From: Actinomadura barringtoniae
Lineage (GTDB): Bacteria > Actinomycetota > Actinomycetes > Streptosporangiales > Streptosporangiaceae
DNA: 64,000 nt
Assembly: GCF_017573505.1 (NCBI RefSeq)
Contig: NZ_JAGEOJ010000003.1
Span: 310,001 to 374,000, forward strand
Direction of reading: 5' to 3'
Under the pieces are notes generated by a model. The model ran no database searches, was not told the DNA's origin, and was given only the letters and a program-made list of their open reading frames with translations. The first letter of the stretch is position 1, and the number at the start of each line of letters is the position of its first letter. Shown piece after piece: positions 52,981-62,416 of the stretch. The position numbers and the translations under genes are program-made.

Positions 52981-55900
52981 CTACTTGACGACTTGGAAGA
53001 CATAGAGGCGGGCGTTGGGGTACTTCTTCCTGACCGATGGCCAGGACTCCGACAGGTAGCGGTACCTGTAGTCGTCGCTGTGCTGGGCGTACCAGACGTG
53101 GGTCCCTGACGAGGGATACCTTGCGATGGAACTGACGACCGCCACATGCCCAATGTCAGGTGATCCACCACTGAAGTCCCAGAGCATGATGTCGCCCTTC
53201 TGGACCTCGCCCCACCGCATCCGCCAGCGCACGCGGCGCTGGCTGTCAAAGTGGCGGTAGAAGTGATTGGAGGCGGACCAGGAGTAGGACCGCGAGACTA
53301 GCGAGCCTTTGTACTGGTACCAGAACTTCCTGTTGTTGGTGTAGTAGGGCCAGTAACCCCTGTAGCTGGCATGTCCACCCTTACGGAGAGCCTTGGACAC
53401 GAAGTTTGTGCAGTCGTCGCCATAGCGCGCTGCCTTCTTGTAGACGTTGTTGATCGCCCAGCTCGCAGTGCCCGAATTGCTGACACTTTGAGTGGTGGCC
53501 TGTGGTTCGTCGTAGACCGGCCAACCTTGCTGATCCACCGGCAGCGCTGGTGGCGTGTCGACCTCAGCCGCCGCCATCTCGCTTCTCTGAGCGGCCGAGA
53601 AGGCGTTGATCTGCCCAGCTTGGTTGACGGTGTCATCCGCTCCACCTGCCGCGATGTCAACCAGTTGAGGCTGGCCGGCCACCGTCTGGAACTGAAAATC
53701 GGCGGTCTTGACTGAAGCGTCTTGGACTGTGTCGCTATCAGCGGCGGGTTTGAATTGGGTCGTGCCGCCGATTTCAGCGAACACCTTCACAGACCCGTCA
53801 GGCTGCGCCGATACAAGAGACTGGTTCAGTACAGCCTCACCACTGGATCGGGAGATCTTACGCCCAAGCGCTTGACTAGCCCAGTCGATGAGTTCGTTCG
53901 CGCGCGAATAGAGGATTGTTCGGATGAGATCCCGCTGCGCAGCCGAGGAAAGCGCTGCCTCTACGGCACTGGCAGAACCGTTGAGCAGAACTTCCTTAGC
54001 GTTGCTGTACTGCTTGATCGCGTCGGTGTACTTCTGCGTGCCGTTGGGCACCGCCTGCGGCGTCACGCTCCCGGTCGCGGTCCAGGGACCGGTGCCGAAG
54101 GCGGACTTGGCGCGGACCTGGAACCGGTATGCCGCACCGTTGGTCAGCCCCGTGATGATCTGGCTGAGACCTTCGGTCTCCACAGTGCGAATCTCAGCGC
54201 CACTGCTATCCAGTACCTGAACCTGGTAAGTGGGTTCCACAGCGGCCCCGAAGTCGTCAGGCATCCCCCAGGTGACGAGGGCTCCCTGATCCCCTTGCCG
54301 CGCCTTGACCTCGACCGAGCCCGGCGCTGTCGGCGGCACGTAGGTGATCGTAAGGGTGGGCTTGGGTGCTACCGAAGTACCGAAGGTGATCGGTTCGGTC
54401 GCTCCCTTGGCCTTGAGAACCAGCCCGTGATCATCGGTTTGGTCTTCGCGCCAAGCCGCGACCATTCCGCTGATGTCCAGTGACGTCTCCGGCACGGGCG
54501 CGCTGGATTCTCCCTCATCGGCCAAGCCGCTGTTGAGATCCGCACCAGTGGTCTCCGTGGTGGGATCCTTATCGTGCTGGTGGGCCTGGATCTGCATCCC
54601 GCCGGGGCAGGCAGCCTGCCCGCAGGTTGCCTGCCCGAGATCCAACGTCGCCGACTGGACCTGTGCACCAGCGGGCAATGTGCCGAGATCGAGCTTCAGC
54701 CACGCCAGGTCTTCCTGATCACCCGCCCCTCCGACGGTGACCTGCGCCGCGTCCTTCAACGGGCACGGTGCACCGCTGCAGGCTCCAGCGCCGATCCTGG
54801 CGGACTTGACGGTGACCTTGTCGCCCGAGATGGTCAGTGTCTGGGTCGGCGGGGCCGGCTTGGGCGCCGGAACCGTGAAGGAGACCGGAGCCGATTTCAC
54901 AGTGCAGCCGTCGTTCACACAGGCCTCGAGCCTCCAGTTGTAGCTGGAGCCGGGATTCACCAGACCTTCGGGGAGTTGGAAGGCAACTTGCTGACCATCG
55001 CTGACGGAGCCCTCTCCGAGCGGACCCGATCCGACTGGAGCGCCCGCGGCGTCATAGAGATAGAAACGACCAGTGGTCGCTCCCCCCGAGGGACGGCTGA
55101 CCGTTCCAGCCAGTACCGGCTGGGCGGGATCGTCAAGGTTGGTCGTCAGGCCGGTCGGTGTACGTGGGGCGTCAACAAGCAAGAACCGCCACGGCGTCTG
55201 AATGGCGTCCTGTCCATCGGCAGACGCCTTCACCCGGAACCGGTAAGCGCCAGGGTTAGTGAGAAAGCCGGATCCGATCTGCCATGAGGCGGTCTGGCCG
55301 GAGGGCTTCGACGAAACCGTTCCACTAGCGATCGGGGTGTCGGAGACCAGTGGCGCTACCTCGAACGCGTAGGAGACCGGGCCATTCTCAGGTGAGGTGG
55401 CAAGCGCTGTGAGGGTCGGACTGAGGCTGTTGGCTCGGACGCCCTCGGTCCATTCGTCGTCAACTGGCCCAACGGTGGCTTTGGTGAAGTCAAGGCCCTT
55501 GCGGAAGTAGCCGAACACATCGGCAGAAACGGTCACTGCCGCTGTGCCGGTATTGCGGATGACTAGCTTGCCGTCAGTTCCAAGCTTGGCGATCGTCGCG
55601 CCAGCGGCGGCGATATTGGAGTCGAAACCGACCGTCTGGGTGCTGGGGTTGATCGCACCGGAAGGGTAGGTGCTAAGAGCTCCGGCAACAGTGCTCTTTG
55701 CTGTGAGAGACAGAGACACCGCCTCGACACTCGAACTCGCAGGCAGACCGCCCTGACCGAGGGGGGCCAGCGTGTACTCAGCGCCAGGAGCGATGCTTAC
55801 GTTGTTAGCCAGGCGCGCAGGCTGCAGCGTGCGCAGAGTGGGGCCTGCCGGCTGCCGTTTGGTGTAGTAGCCCGCCACATCGACCCAGATGGTCACTGCG

Positions 55901-56703
55901 CTGCCACCAAGATTGTGAATGTTGATCTTTCCGTCTGCGCCAACCTTGGTAATGGCAAAGTTCTGTGCTGCGTTCCCGCTGGCATAGTCGATCGTGGCGT
56001 CAGCGGGCAACGCGTCACCAGCTGCATAGGCGCGCAGCGTTCCCGTCGATGTCGCCTTGGCGCGCAGCGTGAACGCCACTGCCTCGACATCGGACGCCGG
56101 AACTCCGCCCTTGCCGAGCGGCGTCAGCTCGTAGTTGCCAAAGGCCGGCACGCTCAGACCGTTGACGATTCGCGCGGGAGTAAGTGGCGAGTAGGTGCTG
56201 CCGGCCGACGCCCCCGCGGCGTTGAGCGTGTAGCCGTGGATATCAAGGTAGACGCGGACCGGCCCGGCTCCCTTGTTGGCGATCTTCACGTTCCCGTCGG
56301 TGCCGACCTTGGCCGTCACCGTGTTCGCAGCGTAGAACTCCGTCCGGTAACTCAGCGCAGCGGCCGTCGGCTCGGTGGCGCCGGAGGGGTAGAGCACCAG
56401 GGCGCCCGAGCCTGAGGCGCCCTTCGCCGAAATGCTGACTGCTACCGAACCGACGTCGGACAAGGGCACTGCCCCCACTCCGACGACACGAACCGTCGTC
56501 GTCGCGTTTGCAGCAATCTCGACATTGTCGAGCGCCCGCCCCCGAGTGGGGAAGAACTGGCCGGAGGTAAGTGATGACGCCTCGGCCATCGCCAGGCCTC
56601 GGCCGAGGGAGCCAGACACCTCCAGTGAAGTAACAGCGAGGATTATAGTCATTACTATCAGTAGTGACCGATGGCGGCGACCAGGGAGTCGAAGAATGCT
56701 CAT
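52981..56703 (-). CDS. Large secreted amidase-domain protein (repeats, DNRLRE, FN3, Amidase_6)
   Basis: About 1,240 residues. ATG 56703 follows GGAGA; GTG 56721 is weaker. After a signal segment (LLIVMTIILAVTSLEVSG) come three copies of a domain of about 115 residues, each ending in a V-x-x-D-x-x-GYY/F-type strand (VYLDIHGYTL, IWVDVAGYYTK, VSADVFGYFRK). Two Ig-like sections and a DNRLRE-type domain (SARIGAGACSGAPC) follow, with ALVTWGMPDDFG, TYQVQVLDSSG as fibronectin III. The C-terminus is an Amidase_6-type domain: YGDDCTNFVSKALRKGGH, MLWDFSGG and IGHVAVVSS. Probably a cell-surface or extracellular enzyme. The three repeats suggest carbohydrate or wall binding. Confidence 0.8.
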   Translation of the reverse strand: MSILRLPGRRHRSLLIVMTIILAVTSLEVSGSLGRGLAMAEASSLTSGQFFPTRGRALDNVEIAANATTTVRVVGVGAVPLSDVGSVAVSISAKGASGSGALVLYPSGATEPTAAALSYRTEFYAANTVTAKVGTDGNVKIANKGAGPVRVYLDIHGYTLNAAGASAGSTYSPLTPARIVNGLSVPAFGNYELTPLGKGGVPASDVEAVAFTLRAKATSTGTLRAYAAGDALPADATIDYASGNAAQNFAITKVGADGKINIHNLGGSAVTIWVDVAGYYTKRQPAGPTLRTLQPARLANNVSIAPGAEYTLAPLGQGGLPASSSVEAVSLSLTAKSTVAGALSTYPSGAINPSTQTVGFDSNIAAAGATIAKLGTDGKLVIRNTGTAAVTVSADVFGYFRKGLDFTKATVGPVDDEWTEGVRANSLSPTLTALATSPENGPVSYAFEVAPLVSDTPIASGTVSSKPSGQTASWQIGSGFLTNPGAYRFRVKASADGQDAIQTPWRFLLVDAPRTPTGLTTNLDDPAQPVLAGTVSRPSGGATTGRFYLYDAAGAPVGSGPLGEGSVSDGQQVAFQLPEGLVNPGSSYNWRLEACVNDGCTVKSAPVSFTVPAPKPAPPTQTLTISGDKVTVKSARIGAGACSGAPCPLKDAAQVTVGGAGDQEDLAWLKLDLGTLPAGAQVQSATLDLGQATCGQAACPGGMQIQAHQHDKDPTTETTGADLNSGLADEGESSAPVPETSLDISGMVAAWREDQTDDHGLVLKAKGATEPITFGTSVAPKPTLTITYVPPTAPGSVEVKARQGDQGALVTWGMPDDFGAAVEPTYQVQVLDSSGAEIRTVETEGLSQIITGLTNGAAYRFQVRAKSAFGTGPWTATGSVTPQAVPNGTQKYTDAIKQYSNAKEVLLNGSASAVEAALSSAAQRDLIRTILYSRANELIDWASQALGRKISRSSGEAVLNQSLVSAQPDGSVKVFAEIGGTTQFKPAADSDTVQDASVKTADFQFQTVAGQPQLVDIAAGGADDTVNQAGQINAFSAAQRSEMAAAEVDTPPALPVDQQGWPVYDEPQATTQSVSNSGTASWAINNVYKKAARYGDDCTNFVSKALRKGGHASYRGYWPYYTNNRKFWYQYKGSLVSRSYSWSASNHFYRHFDSQRRVRWRMRWGEVQKGDIMLWDFSGGSPDIGHVAVVSSIARYPSSGTHVWYAQHSDDYRYRYLSESWPSVRKKYPNARLYVFQVVK

Positions 56704-56727
56704 CGAATAAAGTTTCTCCACGCAGGG

Positions 56728-56747
56728 GTCAACCCGAAGGGGTTGAC
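56728..56747. promoter_or_regulatory. Inverted repeat in the leader of the amidase gene
   Basis: GTCAACCC (56728-56735) and GGGTTGAC (56740-56747), loop GAAG, 25 bases upstream of ATG 56703. It could be a leader hairpin or an operator. Confidence 0.45.
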
Positions 56748-56749
56748 AG

Positions 56750-57722
56750 AACGATGTAGCCAGGGGATGGCACTCAACTGCAGATACACGATCAATGCCA
56801 GCCGGGGAAGAATACGGTCAGCATTTTCGTACAGTCAATATTGCTGCCGCAACAACTTGACCACGTGGAGTTAGTGAGCTTAGCTAATAGCCGCATGGAA
56901 GCCCTGCCAGCTTGCGGTTTCCTGGCTTACCACAAGCCCAGGGTCCACCCTCGAAGATTCTGAGTCCAGGCAGCCGGCCCGACAAGGGTTTCAAACCAGG
57001 TCGCCAAAAGAAGTCAACGGTTCCAGACGGACTGTAAACCTACCGGCTGCTTCGGGCGTCGCGCCTTGGCAGTAGCCACCCGATCCACGGCGCCCTGACA
57101 GGGGGGACATCACAGCAGTAAACGGCTTTGGGGTCGTGTGGCCATCTCGGCGCGCGATAAATCAGTTGCTGCGCGGCGAAGAGATCCACACGCGACGCGC
57201 TGGGCCGAGGTCACCATGACCCGCGGCACCTCCGGCCAGCCCCTGCCCACCGATCCTGAGTTCAGCCTCCGGACTGTCAACGAGGTCCACTTGAACCTGG
57301 CAAGCCGCCAGATCCAGTTGGACGACGTACAACGCCACGTCCTCTGAGACAGCGCCCGCCTCGCCGATACCAACTACGCATCTGCCCAGCCGGGCGACAC
57401 TGTCCACCTGGTGCCAGGAGCATTCGCCGAGGCGACTATCGCCGGGGTGCCCACGGCTGGTCTCGACAGCTGAACGACTGAACTGGAGGGCTGCGCCGGC
57501 GAGCGTGGTTGCCACTTCGGGCCACTAAGCGATGGTCTTGTTTGCATGACCCCAGCTCCCCGCCAATTTCACATGGGGGCACCGCTTCCGCTGGGCCCCG
57601 AACCGCGAAGGGAGGAGCGCTGGAGGCGCTCCGGCCGAGTATGGCCACTCTCAGAAAGAGCACACGGGATACGTCAAGATACCAAGAGGAGGTAACTGAC
57701 GTCAGCGAAGATTTGAGCCCTA
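56750..57722. other. Intergenic region with a possible gene remnant
   Basis: About 970 bp. A plus-strand coding-like stretch (TVNEVHLNLASRQIQLDDVQ, then past a TGA DTVHLVPGAFAEATIAG, about 57219-57475) looks like a broken gene of unknown kind. AGGAGG at 57687-57692 is not spaced for the following ATG, because an in-frame TGA (57714) intervenes. No RNA gene is seen. Confidence 0.35.
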
Positions 57723-58568
57723 ATGGCACTAGACATATCAACGAGAGTTATTCGACCGATTAGAAACTACCACAGAGGCTCTATTCCAGAAGATGTAAAG
57801 TCCTTGATTCACGATACCGCAATGAATCAAGAAGTATCAGGGCCACTTATTGATAGCCTCACCTCTTCGATCAGAAAGACGCGCGTAGAATTCTCAAGGA
57901 TGATGGCGATTGGAATTCTTGGCCCTCTAGTGCTGATCCAGGTACTGCGCCTTGCCGGAGCGGACAGCTTTCTTGCTTCAGACTCCCTCGCGGGGAGCGG
58001 ATCCAAGAATTCCATTGCCATCTGGACATTTGGACTTACCTATATCCTGGCAAGTTATCCTTACTGGAGAATGAGGAACGGGAACGCCTACGTAGCGCAC
58101 TATCTTATACGGGCAATCAGAAGAGGGCTCGACTATCAGGCGCAGTCAATTTCACAAGAACGCAGAGACGATTTTGCAGACGCCATCCAGATGGCAGCCA
58201 CACGATACCGCGTGATCTACAGAAGAGTGAACAGCGTTCGCATATTCTCCAAGCAAGTCAAAGCTACGGCTCGACGCTGCCGGGACAACATCATGAGCAT
58301 GATTCCTTGCATTGTCACGGCAGATGCCGACCAAGTAGCGGAAATCGTTACCGACCTCGCTCGCCTGCTCATCCGCTCCCAGACTGGGTATTGGCACCAG
58401 ACAAACGATATTGCCAGATCTCCTGTGACTAGGCACTGGACGGATAGGGCCCGACAGCAGGTCACCGACTTCCTCTTGGACCGTTCAGTTCAGATAGCCA
58501 TACTGGCTGCTATAGCATCTCTTATCGCTGCCTTGGTTGCACTATTGGGTAAGGGATATATTAAATAA
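57723..58568 (+). CDS. AT-rich polytopic membrane protein of unknown function
   Basis: A 281-residue protein with four predicted membrane helices in two pairs: MMAIGILGPLVLIQVLRLA and IAIWTFGLTYILASYPYW near the N-terminal half, and a C-terminal AILAAIASLIAALVALLGKG. The cytoplasmic middle is basic and helical (YRRVNSVRIFSKQVKATARRC). Base composition is far lower in GC than the neighbours, a sign of transfer. I recognise no family. The membrane-helix-plus-soluble-core plan resembles some single-gene defence or SLATT-like effector proteins, which is only a hint. Confidence 0.6.
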   Translation: MALDISTRVIRPIRNYHRGSIPEDVKSLIHDTAMNQEVSGPLIDSLTSSIRKTRVEFSRMMAIGILGPLVLIQVLRLAGADSFLASDSLAGSGSKNSIAIWTFGLTYILASYPYWRMRNGNAYVAHYLIRAIRRGLDYQAQSISQERRDDFADAIQMAATRYRVIYRRVNSVRIFSKQVKATARRCRDNIMSMIPCIVTADADQVAEIVTDLARLLIRSQTGYWHQTNDIARSPVTRHWTDRARQQVTDFLLDRSVQIAILAAIASLIAALVALLGKGYIK

Positions 58569-58579
58569 AAAGGAGGAGC

Positions 58580-58617
58580 ATAAGGGCGATTAAGACCCTC
58601 TCGAAGAGCGCCCTTAT
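58580..58617 (+). terminator. Hairpin terminator after the membrane protein gene
   Basis: Perfect 9-bp arms ATAAGGGCG (58580-58588) and CGCCCTTAT (58609-58617), then CTT. It starts 12 bases after the stop. The loop is 20 bases. Confidence 0.6.
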
Positions 58618-58727
58618 CTTGACGGCCATAAAGGGTGACTGGCGCCCCTCGAATTGCCTCGTCAAGGAGATGCTTTTCGAGTGGCTCATCGCACCCCTCT
58701 CTCGAGCCATCGATCTGACCATGAACC

Positions 58728-59141
58728 TCAGTTCTGGCCAAGCGTCCAGTGTGCCTTGGCCTCCTGCAGCACATCGTCCCGGGACAGACCCTGCGCGAGG
58801 ACTTCGACGGCCGCTGCGGTCGCCTGAGCAACCCAGGCGTCGCCGGCCCGGGGGCCGGGCCGGGCATCACCAATAGGCACCAGCCGCAGGATGGCTTCGC
58901 CGAGCAACAGAATCGTTTTCTCACTCGGCGAGCCGAACCCAATCAAGACCGCGGCAGCGAGGTTACGGGGCCCACCTTCTGGCCACATTTTGGCGGCGTC
59001 GCCGACGAACCACCGCATGTTCGTCACCTCCCCGTAGTTGCCGCAGTCATCCGTGATGCTCTTCCAGAGCGGGTGATTGTGCTTAGGAAGAAGGATCATC
59101 AGCCGGACCAGTCGTTCAACCGCGGGGGTCATCTCGCGCAC
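58728..59141 (-). CDS. Conserved-looking hypothetical protein
   Basis: A 137-residue soluble protein, MREMTPAVERLVRLMILLPK then FVGDAAKMWPEGGPRNLAAAV and SPSEKTILLLGEAILRLV. It reads like a mainly helical globular protein, without recognised family. Normal high-GC codon use supports it as a real gene. It faces the terminator of the imported membrane protein. Confidence 0.5.
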   Translation of the reverse strand: MREMTPAVERLVRLMILLPKHNHPLWKSITDDCGNYGEVTNMRWFVGDAAKMWPEGGPRNLAAAVLIGFGSPSEKTILLLGEAILRLVPIGDARPGPRAGDAWVAQATAAAVEVLAQGLSRDDVLQEAKAHWTLGQN

Positions 59142-59237
59142 GGGGCATACCGCCTTTCGCGGGGGATGTGAGAGCGTCCACAGTAGGCGGCGCCTCTGAC
59201 ATTCCTCTCACGGTGGTGGCCCCACGGGAGGCGTGAT

Positions 59238-59478
59238 TCATCCGGCGCGGATGACTCGGTAGATCTTGAGAGCGCGTTCGTGCTCCGAGATGCGGAAGTG
59301 GGTCATGCCGCAGCCCCAGAAGGCCGCATAGCGCATCTCCGGATCACCTGCCGGTTCATCAGGCCGGCTGTTCGCCCAGGGTCGCGGGAGACCGTACCCA
59401 GGCGGTCGATGAGGGCTTGAACGCGACGGCTGGCAACCCGAGCGTCTCGGCGTGCCACTCGACGCGGTAGGCGGTCAC
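59238..59478 (-). pseudogene. RelE-like toxin remnant
   Basis: From GTG 59478: TAYRVEWHAET, a shortened middle, then in another frame PEMRYAAFWGCGMTHFRISE and RALKIYRVIRAG ending at TGA 59238. This is the outline of actinomycete RelE/ParE-type toxins with an internal deletion and a frameshift. The length (241 bases) is not a multiple of three. Confidence 0.6.
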
Positions 59479-59497
59479 GAGGCTTACCGAGCGGCTA

Positions 59498-59722
59498 TCA
59501 CTTCATCCAAAGTCGTGCGCTCCCCTCGCCACGCTGCGCCTCTTCGCGGCGCTCGTAGAAGTCCGGGCGCTGTAGGAGACGGTCAGCAGGCTCCAGGTGT
59601 GGAGCAGCTCCCGGAATTGCCGGTAAGCGCCAGATCTCGTGAGCAGCGGCCTCAGCAGCCCCTGGTACTCCCTCACGAACCGGGGCACTCCCGCTCGGGC
59701 AGTCGGGCAGGGAGCCGCTCAT
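59498..59722 (-). pseudogene. DUF6247-type antitoxin remnant
   Basis: Two frames share one DUF6247-like pattern: EAAAHEIWRLP and DFYERREEAQRGEG in one, RFVREYQG and FRELLHTWSLLTVSYS in the other. DUF6247 proteins are usually encoded just upstream of RelE-like toxins, exactly as here. Frameshifts break it. Confidence 0.55.
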
Positions 59723-59776
59723 CGAAACGCTGGATCGAATGGGGTGTTCGGGTCAGGTTCCTAACGGGAGTGCGGC

Positions 59777-60415
59777 TTACGGTGAGTCAGGCATGTCCGA
59801 AGAGTTGCCTACGGCGTCCAGGTCGGCGCGCAGCAGGTTTTCCTCATCGAACTTGTAGAGGGCGTCGGCCACCGCTCGTTCGCCGACGACACCGATACCC
59901 AGGATCTTGCCTGGGTCGGTGTTGCGTAGCTCGCCGATTGTGTCGATGCCCGCGCTGCTGAGTTTGCGTCGCAGGACCGTGCTCAAGTCGAGCTCAGAGA
60001 TGTGGAGTAGGTCGGCAGGTGATTCCACTACCTCGTCTGGGTTGGCCATAGCGTGGTCGACCCGTCGTCGCCAGTTCTCCGACAGCGCCCAGTGGTGCTT
60101 CTCAGTGAAGTTTCGGATGCCGGCTGCGGCGCGGACTGAGGATGGGAGGTGCCGGGCGGCGTAGCGCAGACGGGCTTGCTCGCGTGTGAGGCTGTCGATG
60201 ACGCGCTCGGCCTTCTCGATCTCCCCGCGATACTTCGCGGGTGCATCGGCGAGCTCGGCTTGGAGGCGCGTGTTCTCTGTGCGCGCTACCGCCGCGGGGC
60301 CGGAGTCGGTGGAGTCGAAGAGGATCTGGGCGCGTTCCTCGATGTGGCGATCAAGGTCGGCCATCGTGGCCCGGAGTGCTTCGGCAAGTGCATTGATGTC
60401 GATACCGTCTGCCAT
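59777..60415 (-). CDS. Coiled-coil protein with C-terminal helix-hairpin-helix
   Basis: A 212-residue protein from ATG 60415 (60439 is possible). Residues 5-110 are charged helices, probably coiled coil (ALAEALRATMADLDRHIEER, GEIEKAERVIDSLTREQARL). The C-terminus resembles the RpoA-CTD-like helix-hairpin-helix: LSTVLRRKLSSAGIDTIGEL, then GKILGIGVVGERAVADAL, with a typical G-x-G. Such modules bind DNA or protein without sequence preference. No named family. Confidence 0.6.
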   Translation of the reverse strand: MADGIDINALAEALRATMADLDRHIEERAQILFDSTDSGPAAVARTENTRLQAELADAPAKYRGEIEKAERVIDSLTREQARLRYAARHLPSSVRAAAGIRNFTEKHHWALSENWRRRVDHAMANPDEVVESPADLLHISELDLSTVLRRKLSSAGIDTIGELRNTDPGKILGIGVVGERAVADALYKFDEENLLRADLDAVGNSSDMPDSP

Positions 60416-60471
60416 GTCGCCATCCTGGCCGGATGGCATGATCGACCTCAGAGGGTTTGAGGAGAACGGGT

Positions 60472-60903
60472 CTATCGTGCTTCGCCGCCGTGCCAGGAGC
60501 AGGTACCGCGGCCTGACGATCTCGACCAAGTCCCGTCCGCGCATGACGTCCCACCGGCGGGCGGCGTCATGGGTGGCAGGGCAGGGACGGGCGGGCTGCT
60601 GGCCATCTGCTTGCGGAACTGTCGAAGCAGTCGGTCGAGTGCCTCATCCTCGGGATCCGGGGACATGCACGTCTGGTTGCGGAGCATCAACATGGTGGGG
60701 TCGTCGCCCGGACCGCAGTTGATCACAGTAGGTGTCGGCTGCTCCCACCGAGTGGCTGAAGGCTTGGGCGACGCTGACGGTGACGGCTGAACCGGGCCGG
60801 TGGCGTGCCGTGACCTGGCCATGTTGAAGCCGACGAGCACCAGGACGACCAGCGTGGTCGCGATGAAGATGATCCCTGCCCGGGGCTTGAGGGGTTCCTC
60901 CAC
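60472..60903 (-). CDS. Membrane-anchored DUF3761-like protein
   Basis: A 143-residue protein: one helix (IIFIATTLVVLVLVGFNMA), a Pro/Ser/Thr-rich stalk, then a C-terminal CADGTWSRSSGRGTCSWHGG with two cysteines, the mark of DUF3761. Probably anchored and facing the outside. Overlaps nothing functional on either side. Confidence 0.65.
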   Translation of the reverse strand: MEEPLKPRAGIIFIATTLVVLVLVGFNMARSRHATGPVQPSPSASPKPSATRWEQPTPTVINCGPGDDPTMLMLRNQTCMSPDPEDEALDRLLRQFRKQMASSPPVPALPPMTPPAGGTSCADGTWSRSSGRGTCSWHGGEAR

Positions 60904-61245
60904 GTCCTGAGCGTAGGAGCGCGAAGGTCTCGGGGTTCTTCATCTCGTGGAGGTGGCCGACCACGGTCAGCACGTGTCGCCCGCCATATTGGAGCTCATG
61001 CGGCCGGACCTCCTAGAGAGGATTCGCCGCACTGCTAATGCGCTTACATGGCGCTTCTTGATCCGCGGAACCGATGCCGTCGCAACGGAGGTAGGCATCC
61101 CTGAGCGGGCCGCTCCCCCGCCGGGGCCACGGAGTCTTCTGGGCTGCTGCCGTCGCCCGCGCAGGGCGCCGAGTGCAGCTCTAGGTGCCGGACGGTGTCA
61201 TCTGATGCCCGAGAACCCTGATGACAACCTGATGACAAACGATCA
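60904..61245. other. Intergenic region upstream of the tRNA terminator
   Basis: About 340 bp without a supported gene; short frames only. It separates the DUF3761-like gene from the tRNA-Ala unit. Confidence 0.3.
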
Positions 61246-61277
61246 AGGCCTGATCGGGATGATCTCCGATCAGGCCT
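61246..61277 (-). terminator. Rho-independent terminator of tRNA-Ala
   Basis: Perfect 12-bp stem, AGGCCTGATCGG (61246-61257) and CCGATCAGGCCT (61266-61277), loop of 8. On the minus strand TTGATCGTTTGTC follows, T-rich enough for termination just past the tRNA 3' end. Confidence 0.8.
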
Positions 61278-61295
61278 CTGACCTGCGATCCTGGG

Positions 61296-61369
61296 TGGAG
61301 CTGAGGGGATTTGAACCCCTGACCCCCTCGATGCGAACGAGGTGCGCTACCGGACTGCGCTACAGCCCC
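61296..61369 (-). tRNA. tRNA-Ala(CGC)
   Basis: A 74-base cloverleaf on the minus strand. Acceptor GGGGCTG pairs with CAGCTCC, with G3:U70, the alanine identity pair. D arm GCGC-AGTCCGGTA-GCGC. Anticodon arm CCTCG-TTCGCAT-CGAGG gives anticodon CGC (codon GCG). Variable loop GGGTC. T arm AGGGG-TTCAAAT-CCCCT. Discriminator A; CCA is not encoded. No sign that an element is integrated at its 3' end. Confidence 0.95.
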
Positions 61370-61632
61370 AAGGACTCCGCAAGGTTAGCAAACATCCGGG
61401 GTGGTTCGCGCATCGGGCGCGGTGGGTCAGAGGTCCGATGCGGGGCACCCGTTCCTCCGGCAAGGCCGGGCCGACCGCCCGAGGCGAGGCGCGGGATCTC
61501 CAAGGCGAGGCGGCCGCGGTGAGGTGGGCCAGGACGCCGCGGCGAGGTGGGCTGCTGCGGCTGCGGCGGGACGGGGTTAGACGGGACCGGGGCAGCCAAG
61601 CTCGCGTCGGCGGAACGGCCGCGAAGCGGGGG

Positions 61633-62187
61633 TCAGCCGCCTACGACCCGGCGGTCGTCGGCGTACTGGTCGAAGACCTCTTCTTCGGCGGGCTGGACGA
61701 GCTCGATGACCTCGGCGGTCTCCTGGGTCTCGGCGAGGCGGCGGGCCTCGGCGCGGGCCTGGGCTCGTTCCTCGGCCTCGGCGCGGTGGCGGGTGGCGTC
61801 CATCTCCACGGCGACGCGGAGGAGGGCCAGGTGGCCGACCAGGAGGAGGGTAGGCGGGATCGTCACCCACCACGGGGCCAGGCCCGTGGAGATCACGGCG
61901 ATCGAGGTGGCCACGAGGAGGCCGAGCCCCGTCGTACGGCGGCGGCGGCGGGCGATCACGGCGGCGCGGCCCGGACGGCGGCGGGGCGCCGGGGTCGTGT
62001 CCTCGTCGAGGGTCTCTTCGGCCTCGCCGGTCTCCTCCTCGAGCGTGGGCTCGTCAAGGGACTCGTCGGGCTTCTTGTGGAGGAGGCGGGAGAAGGCGGT
62101 CGCCTCGGTGTCGCGGCGGAGCCACATGGGTACGAGAACGACGGCCCAGACCGCGACGATCGCCAGATACAGAACGGTGCTGCTCAC
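61633..62187 (-). CDS. SepX/GlpR-like divisome membrane protein
   Basis: A 184-residue protein. The N-terminus VLYLAIVAVWAVVLVPMWLR followed by RRDTEATAFSRLL is the hallmark of the actinobacterial SepX/GlpR family, which stabilises the division ring through its partner Glp. Two further helices (TGLGLLVATSIAVISTGLA and IPPTLLLVGHLALLRVAV) and a charged coiled coil follow. It is shorter than many family members. A GNAT acetyltransferase gene lies upstream, as in the usual locus. Start ATG 62187. Confidence 0.78.
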   Translation of the reverse strand: MSSTVLYLAIVAVWAVVLVPMWLRRDTEATAFSRLLHKKPDESLDEPTLEEETGEAEETLDEDTTPAPRRRPGRAAVIARRRRRTTGLGLLVATSIAVISTGLAPWWVTIPPTLLLVGHLALLRVAVEMDATRHRAEAEERAQARAEARRLAETQETAEVIELVQPAEEEVFDQYADDRRVVGG

Positions 62188-62416
62188 AGGCCCACCGCCA
62201 GGGCACGCCGAAGAGGCGGGCCGACTTTCGGCGCGCGCACGTGCATTGGGAGCAGGGCCACGACCCGCACGGTACGAGCCGGTGTCAGAGGTTGACGAGC
62301 ATTAGGGGCGGTGTGTCGCGAGATCGATCTTGCGGTTACTCTCTGTTTGCCAAGTCTTCTCGATCGCAGGATTCTTACGGCCGGTGCCGACACGAAAGTC
62401 AGCGCGGGCCCAAGTG

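Noticed and set aside
61246..61369. tRNA-Ala as the integration site of the element
   Set aside because: The element ends about 9 kb away and no duplicated tRNA 3' end was seen.
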